The translations under genes and the position numbers were made by a program. Source: Bigelowiella natans CCMP2755 (taxonomy: Eukaryota; Cercozoa; Chlorarachniophyceae). From it: 64,000 nt of DNA. Under the pieces are notes generated by a model. The model had not been told where the DNA came from. It did not search any database and was given only the letters and a program-made list of their open reading frames with translations. The stretch spans positions 80,001-144,000 of the forward strand of contig ADNK01002959.1 in assembly GCA_000320545.1 (NCBI GenBank), read 5' to 3'. How positions within the stretch are numbered: the stretch's first letter is position 1; each line of letters begins with the position of its first letter. Below are positions 1 through 11,608 of this stretch, piece after piece.

Positions 1-66
1 TGTTGTCGTAAAGAGGGAGAGGCGAAGGAGTGATGGTAATAACAGCCAATTAGTAGCAGCACTTAC

Positions 67-991
67 GTTACATAGCAGCATCTTTATCTTGGTAAGTGTC
101 TTACTTGCATAATATCGCCATCACCATCATCATCACCATCATCATCATCACTATGTAATCATACCAGCATTTTAAGGCCTTGAATGTCATTTGTCCTAAC
201 AGCACAACTCAAAGCAACAGCACTGGGACTCTTGAGGAGGGGGAGGGCCTAGAGTTGTAGTCAGTGAGTACGTATGTATGTGATGGATGTTTTATCATCA
301 TGGTATGATTGAATTGACCTCTCCTCTTTCCCTCCCCTGCATTATTATCGTCCTGATTAAACGTTGGCACATTCCCTGGCAGAAGGTATTAAGGAGGAGA
401 GAAACAGTAACAAAAGCAAACAACAACAATAACAACATCACATTGGTAATCTCTCCCTTCTCACCATCCCTATCATTTGTGCTTGATGATGGCTTACGTA
501 ATGGGAATGATCATTATCATCCTCCTCCTCTTCCTCCTCCCTCTTCCTCCTCCTTCTCCTCTCTTCTTCTTCTTCGCGTCTCCTCCTGAGTTGATCCATT
601 GCAAAGCACAGAGCCGTGCTGGCACCAAAGTTGGAAGGAAGAACATAGTCCGCATCGACTCCAGCATCCAACAACCGAATTGCACCTGCGAAGAATGACA
701 TATCATCCATAAATGATGAAAAATGATTTGCGACTTAGGTAACTTAGGTAATACTATCATGGCCTAGTAGTTTGTTTCAAAATATGATGATCATCCTCCC
801 CCTCCCCCCCTCCGAATATGGGGAGTCGAGTAGGGAATACAGTGGCTACTTAATCGAAAATCACCACCTTTGAAATTGCTTTGTAGGATAGCGTAGATAA
901 GTGGGGTAAAGCCTATGAAAGAAGAACAAGAAGAAGAAGAGAGTCGTACTAAGAATACAAAAAGGTAAATTAGCACACATATTAATATATA

Positions 992-1028
<37 letters not shown>

Positions 1029-1860
1029 GAGTCATATCGAAGACACAAATATGTGTACTTTCTCATATATTTGCAAACACATTTTTCAATCCCTCCCCCG
1101 TCCTCCCCTCTCTATCTTCTCACCTTCATCATCCACCGCATTGAAATTGCATCCGCCGTGATCGATTAAGATATCCAAGGGATTGGTGTTCCTTGGAGCA
1201 GCTGCAGCCTGCAGGTCCTCATTATTGTAATTGTCATTGTCTTCACGGTTATCATTATACATGCCAGCTGCGATATGGACGGCAGTAAACTTATCCGCAC
1301 GTTTTGCATTGATATCTGCCCCACAGGTGAGGAGCATTCGTAGGCTGTCACATAGGCCTTCATTCACTGCAATCATAACCGCAGTCGTCTATCAAGAGAA
1401 AAAAGTAAAAAAAGAGAAAAATAAACATGATGATGATGATGATGATGATGGAGGAAGTGGCAGCTATGCGTTGATTCATTCGGTCACACGGTCTGACAGC
1501 TACGGAGGTGATAACGAAGATACTTCCTCTTTTTTTTTAATTTCGATTAGTGCAACTACTATCATGCTTCATTATAATATACTACTATACATCATTTAGC
1601 AAGATCGTCATTATTTCATTGTAAAATCAGTCAATTTAGTTATTGATGATTACCCCTCCTTGCATGCAGGCATTAGGATTTGCTCCGTGGTCAAGGAGCA
1701 AGCGTGTGATACATCCCCTATCTCCCCTCTCCTCATGGAATAAACCCACAATAAGGCTACATATGCCATATTTTCCTGACGATCATGACACCAACAATAA
1801 TATCAATTCCACAATCGATACACACACACACACACCTTATATAAATATATATATATATAT

Positions 1861-1900
<40 letters not shown>

Positions 1901-3737
1901 TGCTCGATACGGTAATACCCTTGGCATTCACGTCAGCCCCGAATGCAATGAGAACTTCTGCACTCTAATCAATATTAGAAGAGCACTTGTGATTAATATT
2001 TCACCTCTATCGTCATCTTCTTTTACATCTTCCATTTGCATAACTATCATCACGTGATCACCTTCCTATCCTTGTTTTCTAGTGCATTGTTTAAAGGAAC
2101 AAGCTCCTCACCATCACCATTGATAACATCAAGATATGTCATTTTCGGTGATTTCCGTATCCTAGTATCTGTGCCCCCTTCTTCTTCTTCTTCCTCTTCT
2201 TCTCCACTGTTGTTGTCGCGACGAAGCATTGAAGCAACAAGACTGGAGTTGCCCGATCCAGCAGCTTCACACAAAGACTAGATAATAATGAAATAAGCTA
2301 TTGGCTTAATGAATGCAAATAGTGGATCACTTCATTGCTTTAATAGCAGACTAGATGACCGACTGATAACCTTCAACAGGCTCGTTTTCTCATTTTGCTT
2401 TTGGAGGTAATGATATCTCTTCCCAAGACCTAAAAAAAAGGAGGCAGGAAAGATCATCATGAGTCTGGATAACAAATGATGGCGACGTCAATGTCATTGA
2501 CGAAGATGGTAAGGTTTACAATTGTTCGTAACAGGAATAGTTGCTTGTCATTTTTACACCACCTAGCTTTGCCATAGTCCTTTCGACATCATCTTTTTCA
2601 GACCAACTGAGCGACTTCTCCATAAGTGACTGAAAACATGTTAGCATCTCAAGCTGCTTTATTTACAAGCAAAGAAATGTGTATGACGGCAAGCGTGTAA
2701 GCGTGTGTACACAGGTAGCTTGATACATTAGTGTCTGGGGATTTAGACGACATCCCTCCTCTCATGCTGGCCAAACGCGCTTTGGCGGGAATATTCATAA
2801 ATGGGAGACATTTTGTATCAGCATAGCCCGATTTTGACTTTCCCTCTGAATGTAAATAAACTGGGTTAAGATAATTCAGCCTCGTTGTTTTTTTGTATTT
2901 TCTGCATTCAAACCCCGTGATTATTCAAGTTCCAGTTGCTTGTTATCAAAGATGGCTGGTTTATGATAGAGATAGCTTAAATTATTGAAACCTCCTCTCC
3001 TCCCGCTTCGCCTAGTCATGATGTTCGGATCTTGGCGTTGAATCATCGGACTTATTGTTGTGCCGTGCGAAATCCGAGCCGGGGCTGTGCTTGTAGTCAT
3101 TGTACCCATCACCAACACCAAAAATCCAATAGCTGCGGCAGTATATGTCCTTCGCCCGTTTTTGCGCCTGACCTCATCAATCAATTCCCATTCCATCCTT
3201 GTAGCGGAGCTTCGCTGCTACTGATCTACGTAGCGTTTCCCCTCCTTCTTCCCCTATCTTCTCCTCCTCGTCGTCTCATAGATCTAGCTGACATCGGAAG
3301 TACATGAAGGGCTTCCTCGATCTAAGACCTTGCTCATGTGGATTTCATGCAAGCGTCCTCAATTTGTCACTTGCGACAATCGTAATTTGGATTTATTATC
3401 CTTAATCATACTATCTTGTCGCAACTGACTCTGCTTCCTACATTTTTTTTCATGATCGTTGGGATCGCCCACACAACCGTTAATTGAACATATAAACGAT
3501 GATGATTGCATGAGGATGGCTGGCAAATAATATCAGAAATTGTATCGATGTCATCATAAATGATATCTGCGATACCTTGTAGTAACAAATAAATAACATG
3601 TGTTCGGTTTTTTCGTCATTGGTAACAAGATTTATTACGTAGTGCGATGCATCAATTTTGGACCAGCCCGGGTAATTGCGGCTCAGAAGCCATTCCCCGG
3701 ATAGTGCGCGCGAAATCCTTCTATGTTGTTTTGACAT
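67..3737 (-). CDS. Ankyrin-repeat protein, multi-exon (3' end may run off the window)
   Basis: A chain of minus-strand exons encodes ankyrin repeats. Visible pieces are near 2634-2525, 2432-2378 and 2280-2050 (LCEAAGSGNSSLVASML), 1970-1898 (VLIAFGADVNAKG), 1760-1660 (LLLDHGANPNA), 1376-1086 (LRMLLTCGADINAK then FTAVHIAAG, and LDILIDHGGCNFNAVDDEG), 914-800 (FTPLIYAILQSNFKGG), 700-590 (AIRLLDAGVDADYV) and about 230-165. The repeats match the ankyrin pattern of a TPLH-like helix followed by a GADxN turn. Exons are joined by GT-AG introns carrying (TA)n, (TAG)n and (ATC)n tracts. An upstream exon starting with ATG at 3196 has a hydrophobic stretch (IGFLVLVMG), and one starting at 3737 ends in a good donor near 3588; whether both belong to this gene is inference. 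Ankyrin proteins are interaction scaffolds; no specific partner can be named. The C terminus is unresolved and may continue beyond base 1. Confidence 0.65.
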
Positions 3738-3869
3738 ATATTTTGGGACTACGACTTGGTTTACTCCTTCAATCTAATCTAAAAACGCAAGGAGATCAAT
3801 TGCAATAGGTCGTATCCCCATTCCTTCTGTTGCTCTTTCCTCTGGGAAAGAAGTGTCCCCTCCCTTCCA
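3738..3869. promoter_or_regulatory. Divergent intergenic region, possible bidirectional promoter
   Basis: Only about 130 bp separate the minus-strand ATG at 3737 from the plus-strand ATG of the transportin gene at 3870. The stretch contains pyrimidine-rich runs just before the transportin start and no clear TATA box. A shared promoter is inferred from spacing alone, and it depends on the 3737 exon being real. Confidence 0.3.
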
Positions 3870-6674
3870 ATGAGTAAACCTGTCGATAAAGAGACAGAGA
3901 AGGTGTTGCAGGCAGTTAAAGCTCTATTTTCAGAAAGCACAACAAACGAAGTTCGCAACGAGGCAAATAAATGGTTGCTTGGATTTAAGAAGACACGTCA
4001 AGCTTGGAGAGTGGCCGATGCCATATTGTCGAGGCCGGGACTTTCAAGAGATGCTTACTATTTTGCAGCTTATACACTTCGCCGCAAAATTCAATATGAT
4101 TTTGGGGACCTCTCAAATATGGAAAATAGGATTTCCCTTCGAAATAGTCTATTCCAACACGCACTACGACATTCTGCAGATAAAATGATCCGAATGCAAC
4201 TGGCTTTAGCAGTCTCCGTCTTGGCAATCCACATGGTAGGGGATCAATGGCCAACTGCACTTAAGGATATAGTAAATCATTTTAATAGAAAGGAGACAGC
4301 CATTTTATTGCTAGACATTCTTACTGTTCTGCCTGAAGAGTGGGACAACCCAAAGCTCTCAACTCCCAAGGCAATGAGACGCAAAGCGGAGAGAATGTTT
4401 GTGGCTCACACAGAAAACGTCCTCAAGATATTAAGAACGTATATGCATACCGCTGGGAACAAGGCAGATCTCCAGATAATCGTCTTCAAATGCTTTCTAA
4501 GTTGGGTGCGATATGGTGACATTTCGCCAGAGGCACTGGTGAATGACCCGTTATTCAAATTTGTGTTTGTTGCAGTGAAGAAAGATCCGTTATTCGAAAT
4601 ATCGTTGGAAGTCCTTGCAGAACTTGTAGTGCATACGGATGATATTAAGAAATACCAATCAGCTGTCGAAGTAATCGTCCCTAATGCTCTACAATTAAGA
4701 GGAAGGTACGATATGGCCCTAAATCAAGATGACTCTGAGGCGTGCAAAGGTCTTGCAAGACTTTTCAGTGAAATGGGCGAAAGATATTTAGGCTTTGTTA
4801 TGCATCCATCAAAGCAATCTGAAGCGCTGTTGAAAATGCTCCTGAAATGTACTGAGCACCCAGACAAAAGAGTAGCATCGATAACTTTTAATTTTTGGTA
4901 CAATCTCTCACGTGAAGTGAACGAAAAAAGGTATGAAAAGGTGCGCCCTTTGTTTGAGCAGGTTTTTGGACTACTAGTCAAGCCCTTGAAGGGAGTGATG
5001 GCGTATCCCCGAACTGTGCAGCAATTCAGTGATGACAAGCAGATAGGAGATTTCAAAAGATACCGTTATCTTGCTGCTGATGTTCTGGTTGACACCGTAG
5101 GAGTAATAGGAATTAAGAAAGTCCTGGGAGCTCTGCTAGACCTCATCAAATTAGAATGGAATGACTACCAAAAGGACAAATCACGATGGCACGGAGTAGA
5201 AGCATGCCTTTATTGTTTTCGGTCTGTTGCTCGGAAAGTGCGGCCAGAAGAAAATGAAATCCTTCCTCAGATCATGGAATTCTTGCCGAAAGTAGCGGCA
5301 AATTCCGCGTTGAGATACACTGCTACTTTAATTGTGGGAAGATTTAATGTCTGGATAAATAACCATCCCAAATTTATCCAGCCATTGATGAAATTCGTTG
5401 TGGAAGGCTTGAAGAATGAAGTTCCATTGGTTGTTTCGTCAGCTGCTTTTGCTTTCAACTATGTCTGTCTAGGATGCGCAGAACATCTAGCGAGAAATCT
5501 GATCAAGCCCCTCTTCCAGGTGTATCTTAACTCAGGTGGATTGAGAATTCAAGAAAGGAAAGAAATAGTTGAAGGACTCACAAGCGTGGTGTCGAAGTTG
5601 TCAATAGAAAATAAGCAATTTCTCCAGGGACTTACTGAAATAATCACACCATTAGCGAAGGTCCTGCAGGCTGCAACTGAATCGAAGGAAATACATAGTG
5701 ATGACAACAAGGCTAAAGTAAGCAATGCTCTCGATCTCATTGCTCAGGCTTTTTTGCAGCTTCCAGAAGCAGGTGCCAAGCAAGTAGCAGAACTTTTGAT
5801 GAAGTTGCATCCTATATTAGACAAGACAATGGACAAGTTTCTCAAGGATGATCAAATAATGGAAAGGGTATGTCGCTGCTGGAAATATGGCATTCGTGCA
5901 TCAAAGCTTTATTTTAAGCCGATGATAGTCCCTTTGCTGACCAAATTATCGCAACTATTCCCCAAGTATCCGCACTCTTCTTTTCTGTACATTGTATGCG
6001 TTTGTATCAACGAATTCGGCACTAAACCTGACTATCAAATCCTAATGGCTCATGCATACACCACATTTTCTAAACATGGAATGTCAAAGCTAACGTCGCC
6101 AACCGCTTACCAAAATCATCCTGACGTCGTCGGAGACTATTTTGATATGCAGAAGCGATATCTTCATCATTGCCCGCACATCGTCTTCAGTTCGGATCTT
6201 ATTGTCCACGTATTTCGATGTGCATTAGTCGGAATTGGAGTCGAGCATAAGGATGCTTGCTCCATGTTGATGAAGTTCTTCGCAACATTTGTAAAAATTG
6301 GACGCGAGTTACAAAGGAACCCATCTGCGAGGATACCGAATAGAGAGAAAGCCATTAACATGCACAAAGGTATAATGTCGGAACACGGACAGTCGTTGAC
6401 GAATGGTGTAATACAGGGTGTGGCTTTCCGGTTACCATACTCTCGAATTCCCTTTTGCGTAGAAGTTATAGAAGCCTTGATACATTGCGGTGGCCCTGCC
6501 GAAAAGTGGTTCGTTGAGGCCTTGAAGAAAATTCCAGACACAGAATCGCCAATGACAAAGCGACAGTTTCTTATATGTCTTTTCCAGCCTCAAGAGGCCA
6601 GAAATCAACGGACAAGGTCAACGAAGGAGATAATTAAAGAATATGCAAATGCTGTGCGGTCGAAAATTCGTTAG
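3870..6674 (+). CDS. Importin-beta family nuclear transport receptor, transportin-3/importin-13/MTR10 type
   Basis: A single uninterrupted 934-residue reading frame starting at a true ATG. The whole protein is a run of alpha-helical HEAT-like repeats. Recognisable parts are an N-terminal region resembling the importin-beta N-terminal (exportin-1-like) domain (ALFSESTTNEVRNEANKWLL, residues about 17-36), the block EACKGLARLFSEMGERYL (about 288-305) and the segment LYCFRSVARKVRPEENEIL. Length and order fit TNPO3/Mtr10p (about 920-970 residues). These receptors bind RanGTP and carry SR-rich splicing factors (TNPO3), Npl3-like proteins (Mtr10) or other cargo through nuclear pores. It is the only long coding gene here besides the mannitol dehydrogenase with no introns, although its neighbours are finely split; a retroposed origin is possible but not shown. 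Assignment between TNPO3 and IPO13 is not certain. Confidence 0.85.
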   Translation: MSKPVDKETEKVLQAVKALFSESTTNEVRNEANKWLLGFKKTRQAWRVADAILSRPGLSRDAYYFAAYTLRRKIQYDFGDLSNMENRISLRNSLFQHALRHSADKMIRMQLALAVSVLAIHMVGDQWPTALKDIVNHFNRKETAILLLDILTVLPEEWDNPKLSTPKAMRRKAERMFVAHTENVLKILRTYMHTAGNKADLQIIVFKCFLSWVRYGDISPEALVNDPLFKFVFVAVKKDPLFEISLEVLAELVVHTDDIKKYQSAVEVIVPNALQLRGRYDMALNQDDSEACKGLARLFSEMGERYLGFVMHPSKQSEALLKMLLKCTEHPDKRVASITFNFWYNLSREVNEKRYEKVRPLFEQVFGLLVKPLKGVMAYPRTVQQFSDDKQIGDFKRYRYLAADVLVDTVGVIGIKKVLGALLDLIKLEWNDYQKDKSRWHGVEACLYCFRSVARKVRPEENEILPQIMEFLPKVAANSALRYTATLIVGRFNVWINNHPKFIQPLMKFVVEGLKNEVPLVVSSAAFAFNYVCLGCAEHLARNLIKPLFQVYLNSGGLRIQERKEIVEGLTSVVSKLSIENKQFLQGLTEIITPLAKVLQAATESKEIHSDDNKAKVSNALDLIAQAFLQLPEAGAKQVAELLMKLHPILDKTMDKFLKDDQIMERVCRCWKYGIRASKLYFKPMIVPLLTKLSQLFPKYPHSSFLYIVCVCINEFGTKPDYQILMAHAYTTFSKHGMSKLTSPTAYQNHPDVVGDYFDMQKRYLHHCPHIVFSSDLIVHVFRCALVGIGVEHKDACSMLMKFFATFVKIGRELQRNPSARIPNREKAINMHKGIMSEHGQSLTNGVIQGVAFRLPYSRIPFCVEVIEALIHCGGPAEKWFVEALKKIPDTESPMTKRQFLICLFQPQEARNQRTRSTKEIIKEYANAVRSKIR

Positions 6675-7700
6675 TTCTTCTCTTACATGCAATGCAAATC
6701 TAGAAATTCATCTGGTCATAGGAAACTAAATATCATTTGTGCATGTTATTGAGGGCGCACAATCACCCCTATTCACGAAGTCAACTACATTCATTACGAC
6801 TGATGAGAAACATATAGCTCTTTTATTTCGTCTATCACCATTCATGCGGCTAATAGCTACCCATGATTATCCAGCCTTGCTAGCTTGCACTTTGCATGCA
6901 GCGACATGTGAGCGTCTGATGCGTGCAGTGCATGATTCCATGATAACGCATCGATCACGCATGATGGCGCTGCGCATGTCCTCTTTAGAACTAGAAACTA
7001 TGGCACTACATGTTGCGCGTGCGATCGAGACGAAATTCTACAATGAGAAATTAGCTAGTCCACAGCGCTTAGGCAGGTGCTCGGAATCATTGTAGACTCT
7101 AGGACTAGCAGATTGACATCTAGACATTGTGACAACACACCTAGACAGCAAGACAGATGTAATCAATTAAATTGAATTTGTTCAATCTAGCAATGGTCAT
7201 CCTCATGTAGCTGTGCAATGCAGCGGCTACAGTGCTAATCTAGCTGATGTTGAATCCACACCTAGACAGCAACGATACACTGATCTAGTGATCTGAGCTT
7301 TGCGCACATTTGTTGATGAAGGCAATGTTTGATTCGCGTGTCAATGCGTATCACAAGTCATTTATCAAGATAGGCGCGATGGATTACCACTTGACTAGCT
7401 TGCATGTGACAATCTACTGGAGAGCTATCTAGCCATGCTTGTGCTTGCTCGCAGTTGCATTGGCTTGCGTTTACACGTTTCACATGGTGTTGTCGAGGGC
7501 TTATGTAGCTAGCACGCATGAGAGCATCATGTCCTGTAACGTGGTGAGCTGCAATCAAATTAAATGGTTAATAAAAACTACAAAGAGATTTGCACTGCGG
7601 CTGCACTTACTTCTACGTGCTTATTCAAACACATACTCAGATCATTTTCTTCATTCTCAACTACATGGTATTTCCCTCATTATTCACTTTCCACTGTATG
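6675..7700. other. Intergenic repeat-bearing region, no gene recognised
   Basis: No credible coding exon. The DNA is rich in short palindromic words such as GCATGC, CTAGA and TAGCTAGC, unlike the flanking gene DNA. A 16-bp word (cacacctagacagcaa) occurs at about 7135 and again at about 7257. It holds one inverted copy of the retrotransposon-like 3' tail listed separately. It looks like decayed mobile DNA. Confidence 0.5.
7150..7230 (-). mobile_element. Dispersed retrotransposon-type 3' tail copy
   Basis: Read on the minus strand, this gives the same order of blocks as the 3' end of the RT element at 36625-36695: a GCAGCGGCT-like start, cagctacat, gatgaccattg, an A/T-rich linker, then tacatctgtct. 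Similarity is partial. It is an isolated tail, so it could be a severely 5'-truncated LINE copy or a SINE sharing the LINE tail. Confidence 0.6.
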
Positions 7701-7709
7701 TAGCCGTCA

Positions 7710-7711
7710 AT

Positions 7712-7768
<57 letters not shown>
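7710..7768. repeat. (TA)n microsatellite
   Basis: About 55 bp of almost pure TA dinucleotides. It produces spurious alternating Ile-Tyr reading frames on both strands that should not be annotated as genes. Confidence 0.95.
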
Positions 7769-7774
<6 letters not shown>

Positions 7775-8050
7775 TAGAGGTATTGCGATTCAAAATTGGA
7801 ATTTGTCCAGAATATGCCAACATCGTTTGTGGTGCCCCCGGTCATCATTAAGCATCACTGTGTAATGACTGTACATGTATCTCACCGGCGATGGATCAAC
7901 TAAAAGCCTGAGAATTGTGACGAACAAGGAACTTCACCCTTCATCAATAATGACCTTCTCAGCCAATCGTTGGGGCTGTGCATCATTTCGTGGATGATGG
8001 GTATTCAAGCATTCTCGAGTATTTGTCCTTTTCTTTTTTCTTTTTCGTTT

Positions 8051-8506
8051 ACACCCGTTTGCTAAGTGCGGCAGGGTCGGACCCTGCCGACAGGGTGGCC
8101 GGGTGGCAGTGTCGGAAGGATTTGGAGTTTTGCTCTCTGACTCTGCCCTGATTTCGTCAATTTGGCAGGCCTGCCGGCATCTGCTGACAGTCGCGGGGAT
8201 TGCCTTGGTAATCGCGGTGTGATCAGTGAGCAGTGGTCAAAAATTAGGACAAATTTTTGCGATGTATTTGGATGGAGCAGTGCAGATTGTGAAAGTTCCA
8301 TAGGCAACGCTGGGTCCCCGGAAATCCCCGGGGATTTCCCTGCCGGCAGGGAAGCGGACTGGTGGGATGGAGTCTCGCTCCCTGCCGGCAGGGAAATTCG
8401 ACCGATTTTTTAAATTCCGACACTACCGCAAATATCCGCGAATATCGGCAGGACAATCGGCAGGCCTGCCATCCTGCCGACCCTACCGCACTTAGCAAAT
8501 GGGTGT
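8051..8506. mobile_element. MITE-like element with about 30-bp terminal inverted repeats and internal GC palindromes
   Basis: The left end (8051-8080) contains tttgctaagtgcgg followed by agggtcgg. The right end (8477-8506) contains the reverse complement with two mismatches, so nearly 30 bp match in inverted orientation. Inside are stacked palindromes: ccctgccggcaggg occurs twice (near 8339 and 8381), and gcaggcctgcc and ccccgggg-like words recur. The interior is clearly GC-richer than the surrounding DNA. Only short reading frames exist, so it cannot encode its own transposase. This fits a non-autonomous DNA element or foldback element. Target-site duplications were not resolved by eye. Confidence 0.75.
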
Positions 8507-9057
8507 TATCTCTGAGTTATTGCTGCATCCTTTTCGGAATCGCGACATGAACATCGGATTGACGCGATGCACGTTCTCTACATTGGTTGTCATCACAACA
8601 GCTACTATTGTCGTAGATCGAATTTCAATGAATCATTTTATTGTCGTAAATAGAAATTCCCCTGTATTTACATTGCAGTTAAGACCGCTGAACCCAATAC
8701 GAAGTAGTAGATCTAGATCTACTCGCAGGAGTGTCTGTCCATCCGATGCCACACACGGTATAAATTGATTTCGTGTTTGTTTTGGCGCATCTCTCTTCTT
8801 GTAATTGTGCCAGTTTTCTTGTGTTCTCAAGTGCTGTGGAGGTGTGAATGTCTCACGTATCTTTGCTTTGAAGTGCTGCGAGTAGTCTCATATTGTTTCC
8901 GACACACCAGGTTCAAAATTCAACCTACAAGCTCAAGCAGGACATCAATTGGGTGCAGGCGGCTGCCAGTGCTGCTGGATTCAATTGTAACGCCTCCTTA
9001 GATTTTTGAGAGACCAATGATACCAAATTTTAGTCTTTGTTCTTGTTTACTCCGTAG
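8507..9057. other. Intergenic region upstream of scramblase, possible first exon
   Basis: No clear gene. A stretch near 8912-8991 is open in one frame and ends just before a stop, and it could hold an N-terminal exon of the downstream scramblase. That family's N terminus is poorly conserved, so this cannot be decided by eye. Confidence 0.3.
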
Positions 9058-9552
9058 GCTGTCGGCAATTGAACGCCTACACCCTGTATGAAGAAGATGG
9101 AAGTAGTTCTTTCATGTCCAAAAGATGGCTGTTTATGGGTGCTGTGCCGAATGATGTCTACAATCCCGTCCTTCCCTTCCATCTTATTTTTTCCTAATCT
9201 TGTCTCTCAGTTCCTACACTCACCATTTTGTCTTACATATTCGTTCAGGGCAAGACTGTTGCTTATTCTGTACGCGAGCAAAGCAACATGTTCTGCCGAT
9301 GCTGCTGCGCCCCTGTGCACGCATTTCGTAAGTCGACTCAGTTTAGCAAAATGGACAAAAACAAGAAAGAAGGGGGGTAGGGTCAATATGCTGCAGCCAA
9401 GTGCTGCAAGTTGCAAGTATTGATTTTTTGCTTTATTGCGGTTTTATCGCCATAGAGCTGAATGTTTTCGCCGGGGCGAAAGATCCAAAGGATGAGAAGG
9501 TTGACGATGCTGTGATGACCATGTATCATCCGTTCAAGATTCCTCCATGCTG

Positions 9553-9592
<40 letters not shown>

Positions 9593-10115
9593 GAGCACAG
9601 TTAACACATGCAGCCTTGCTCTCTCCACATGAATGTCGCCTTGCTGAGTCTACCAAATTGCAAGCTTAAATCAATCCAGGTGTGTGTTATACCTGATATT
9701 TTGGCAACCCATTATAGCCCCATTTGCTGCAACATGTGCCGCGGAGAGATGATCGTCTATGATGGCTACGTGGACGTTCTAAGCAAGAGCACTGAAGAAA
9801 TCAAAAGTACAAGGAAAAGCAGGCCGTGGAGAGAGGGGGGAGAGGGATAAAAACAGTTTCGCAAAGAATCTGATTGACATGGAAGAGAGAGAGAGGGAGA
9901 GAGAGGAGGGATGAGAAGACAGGGATACCACCTTTATTTCGATGAATCTTCATTCGTTTCACTACTCAGATATCCAAAATCCTATTCTCTCAACTGCAAA
10001 ACAGCCCACGTGTGGAGGTAGTAGTAGCTGTAGTCGAAGTAGGAAGGGGAGGGGAATGCGACTAACAGAGAGTACGACATAACAAACAGCCAGCCGCAAC
10101 AATCTGTAGACACCC

Positions 10116-10164
<49 letters not shown>

Positions 10165-10574
10165 TGTGCGGGGGTGATCTGATGATGTGTAAATAGGCGT
10201 ATTTCAACCCGCAATCAATATCTTTGACGGAGCTGCACCTGAAGAAGGAAACGATAAGGCAACATACACAGTAAAAGGCCCCTTCTGCTGCATCGGAGGA
10301 CTCTGTGGAAACATTTGCTTTCCGCCTACTTTCCATGTCTTCGAGGGCAAGGTGGGGTGAGAGAGAGCGTAAGAGGGATAGGGAAGGGGAGGACTATTCG
10401 TTTTTATAAATGAAAATTCAGAAGCAATCGATTCAATGCTAGCTCACAAAACATGCACCACGATTAGGGAGAGGGAGACGCCAAGGAGCTCACAACGATT
10501 GAAAAGGATTTTCCTGAAGGTAGTGCGCACTAGAAAATCAACAAGAGAGAAGGAGGGGAAGGAAAGGATTTAAG

Positions 10575-10652
<78 letters not shown>

Positions 10653-10669
10653 TAAATCTTAAACACATA

Positions 10670-10704
<35 letters not shown>

Positions 10705-10845
10705 AATATTGTTTATTCAGGCGCTGGCGGTTTTGTCCAGCAAGTTTGCACTACGGCAGACAACTTCACCATCAACATGCCAGAAGGTTGGTGGTGGTCG
10801 TGCTGCTTCTTCTTGTGGCAGCGAGTGGAACAATTGCCATAGGAG

Positions 10846-10876
<31 letters not shown>

Positions 10877-11400
10877 TGAAGTAGAAGAAGAAAGAGGGAG
10901 AGAGCCAACCTATAAATTGTATCTAGATTTACGATTCTCAATCGCAAATCCGGCGCAAAAGCCATTATCACCTAGTTGTTTGCCGTGAAACCTACCTACC
11001 AACCGAGTCTTTGGCTCGGGAAGGGCATCTAAGGGCTAATTTGCTTAACAAATCTCTAGTTATCATCGATGTATCGTCGTCAATGCCTTCATATTGAAAT
11101 GCCTAGTCCTCTTCATCCGCATATAGCATAATAACTCACGAAATGCCTTTTACATTACAAATACGTGTGTTACTTATTTTGTCCGCCTTCATGATCAGAG
11201 TCCACTCCGGCCTCAAAGGCTGCCATGCTTGGATCCTCACTCCTAATCGACTACTTGTTCTTCGAAGAAGGCGGTGGGATGATAGAGCGAAGAATACTAA
11301 CTGTTGTTGCACAATTAGGATTTACAAATGAGTCAATAAAATAATCTTAAACCCGTCTGTCTCTCTTCCTCTAATTTAGTTGTCGCCTATGCGTGCGTGC

Positions 11401-11436
<36 letters not shown>

Positions 11437-11542
11437 ACTTGTTCTCAATGTATATGTTCTTCTACTTACCACAGCCAACATCTACTGCGACGTGGTGGAG
11501 CAAGAACTCGTCTGCGTGTGCTGCAACTTTTATTGCTGCGGG
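9058..11542 (+). CDS. Phospholipid scramblase family protein, multi-exon (start and stop not fixed)
   Basis: Eight or nine exons join in frame through GT-AG introns: 9058-9155 (LNAYTLYEEDG), 9249-9327 (REQSNMFCRCCCAPVHAF), 9456-9552 (MYHPFKIPPC), 9718-9806 (CPICCNMCRGEMIVYDGY), 10197-10351 (GPFCCIGGLCGN then FHVFEGK), 10468-10519, 10721-10786 (TTADNFTINMPEG), 11199-11273 (KAAMLGSSLLIDYLFFEEG) and 11475-11542 (Cys-rich). This order reproduces the scramblase fold: Cys-rich palmitoylation-type cluster, a beta-barrel core with CC motifs, the TDADNF-like calcium-binding-type segment, and the final hydrophobic helix ending in LIDYLFFE. These proteins sit at membranes and are linked to calcium-activated lipid movement. 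An unusual feature is the extra Cys-rich exon after the terminal helix. The beginning of the N terminus and the final stop are not identified. Confidence 0.82.
9553..9593. repeat. (GTA)n tract starting exactly at a splice donor
   Basis: The scramblase exon ends at about 9552 and the intron opens with gtagtagtag and runs on as about 13 copies of the triplet. The donor GT is therefore supplied by the microsatellite. Confidence 0.8.
10577..10701. repeat. Compound (TA)n then (TG)n microsatellite inside a scramblase intron
   Basis: About 70 bp of TA repeats, a short spacer, then about 25 bp of TG repeats ending only 20 bp before the acceptor of the next exon at 10721. The TG tract takes the place of a normal polypyrimidine stretch. 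Confidence 0.9.
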
Positions 11543-11569
11543 GTATGTGGTGTATGGTGTGTGTGTGCG

Positions 11570-11608
<39 letters not shown>

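Noticed and set aside
8062-8498. Several overlapping open frames of 80 codons in the MITE
   Set aside because: They arise from GC palindromes in all frames, with no start context or domain.
9962-10336. 124-codon minus-strand open frame
   Set aside because: It is antisense to the scramblase exon at 10197-10351 and includes translated (TG)n and (TC)n repeats.
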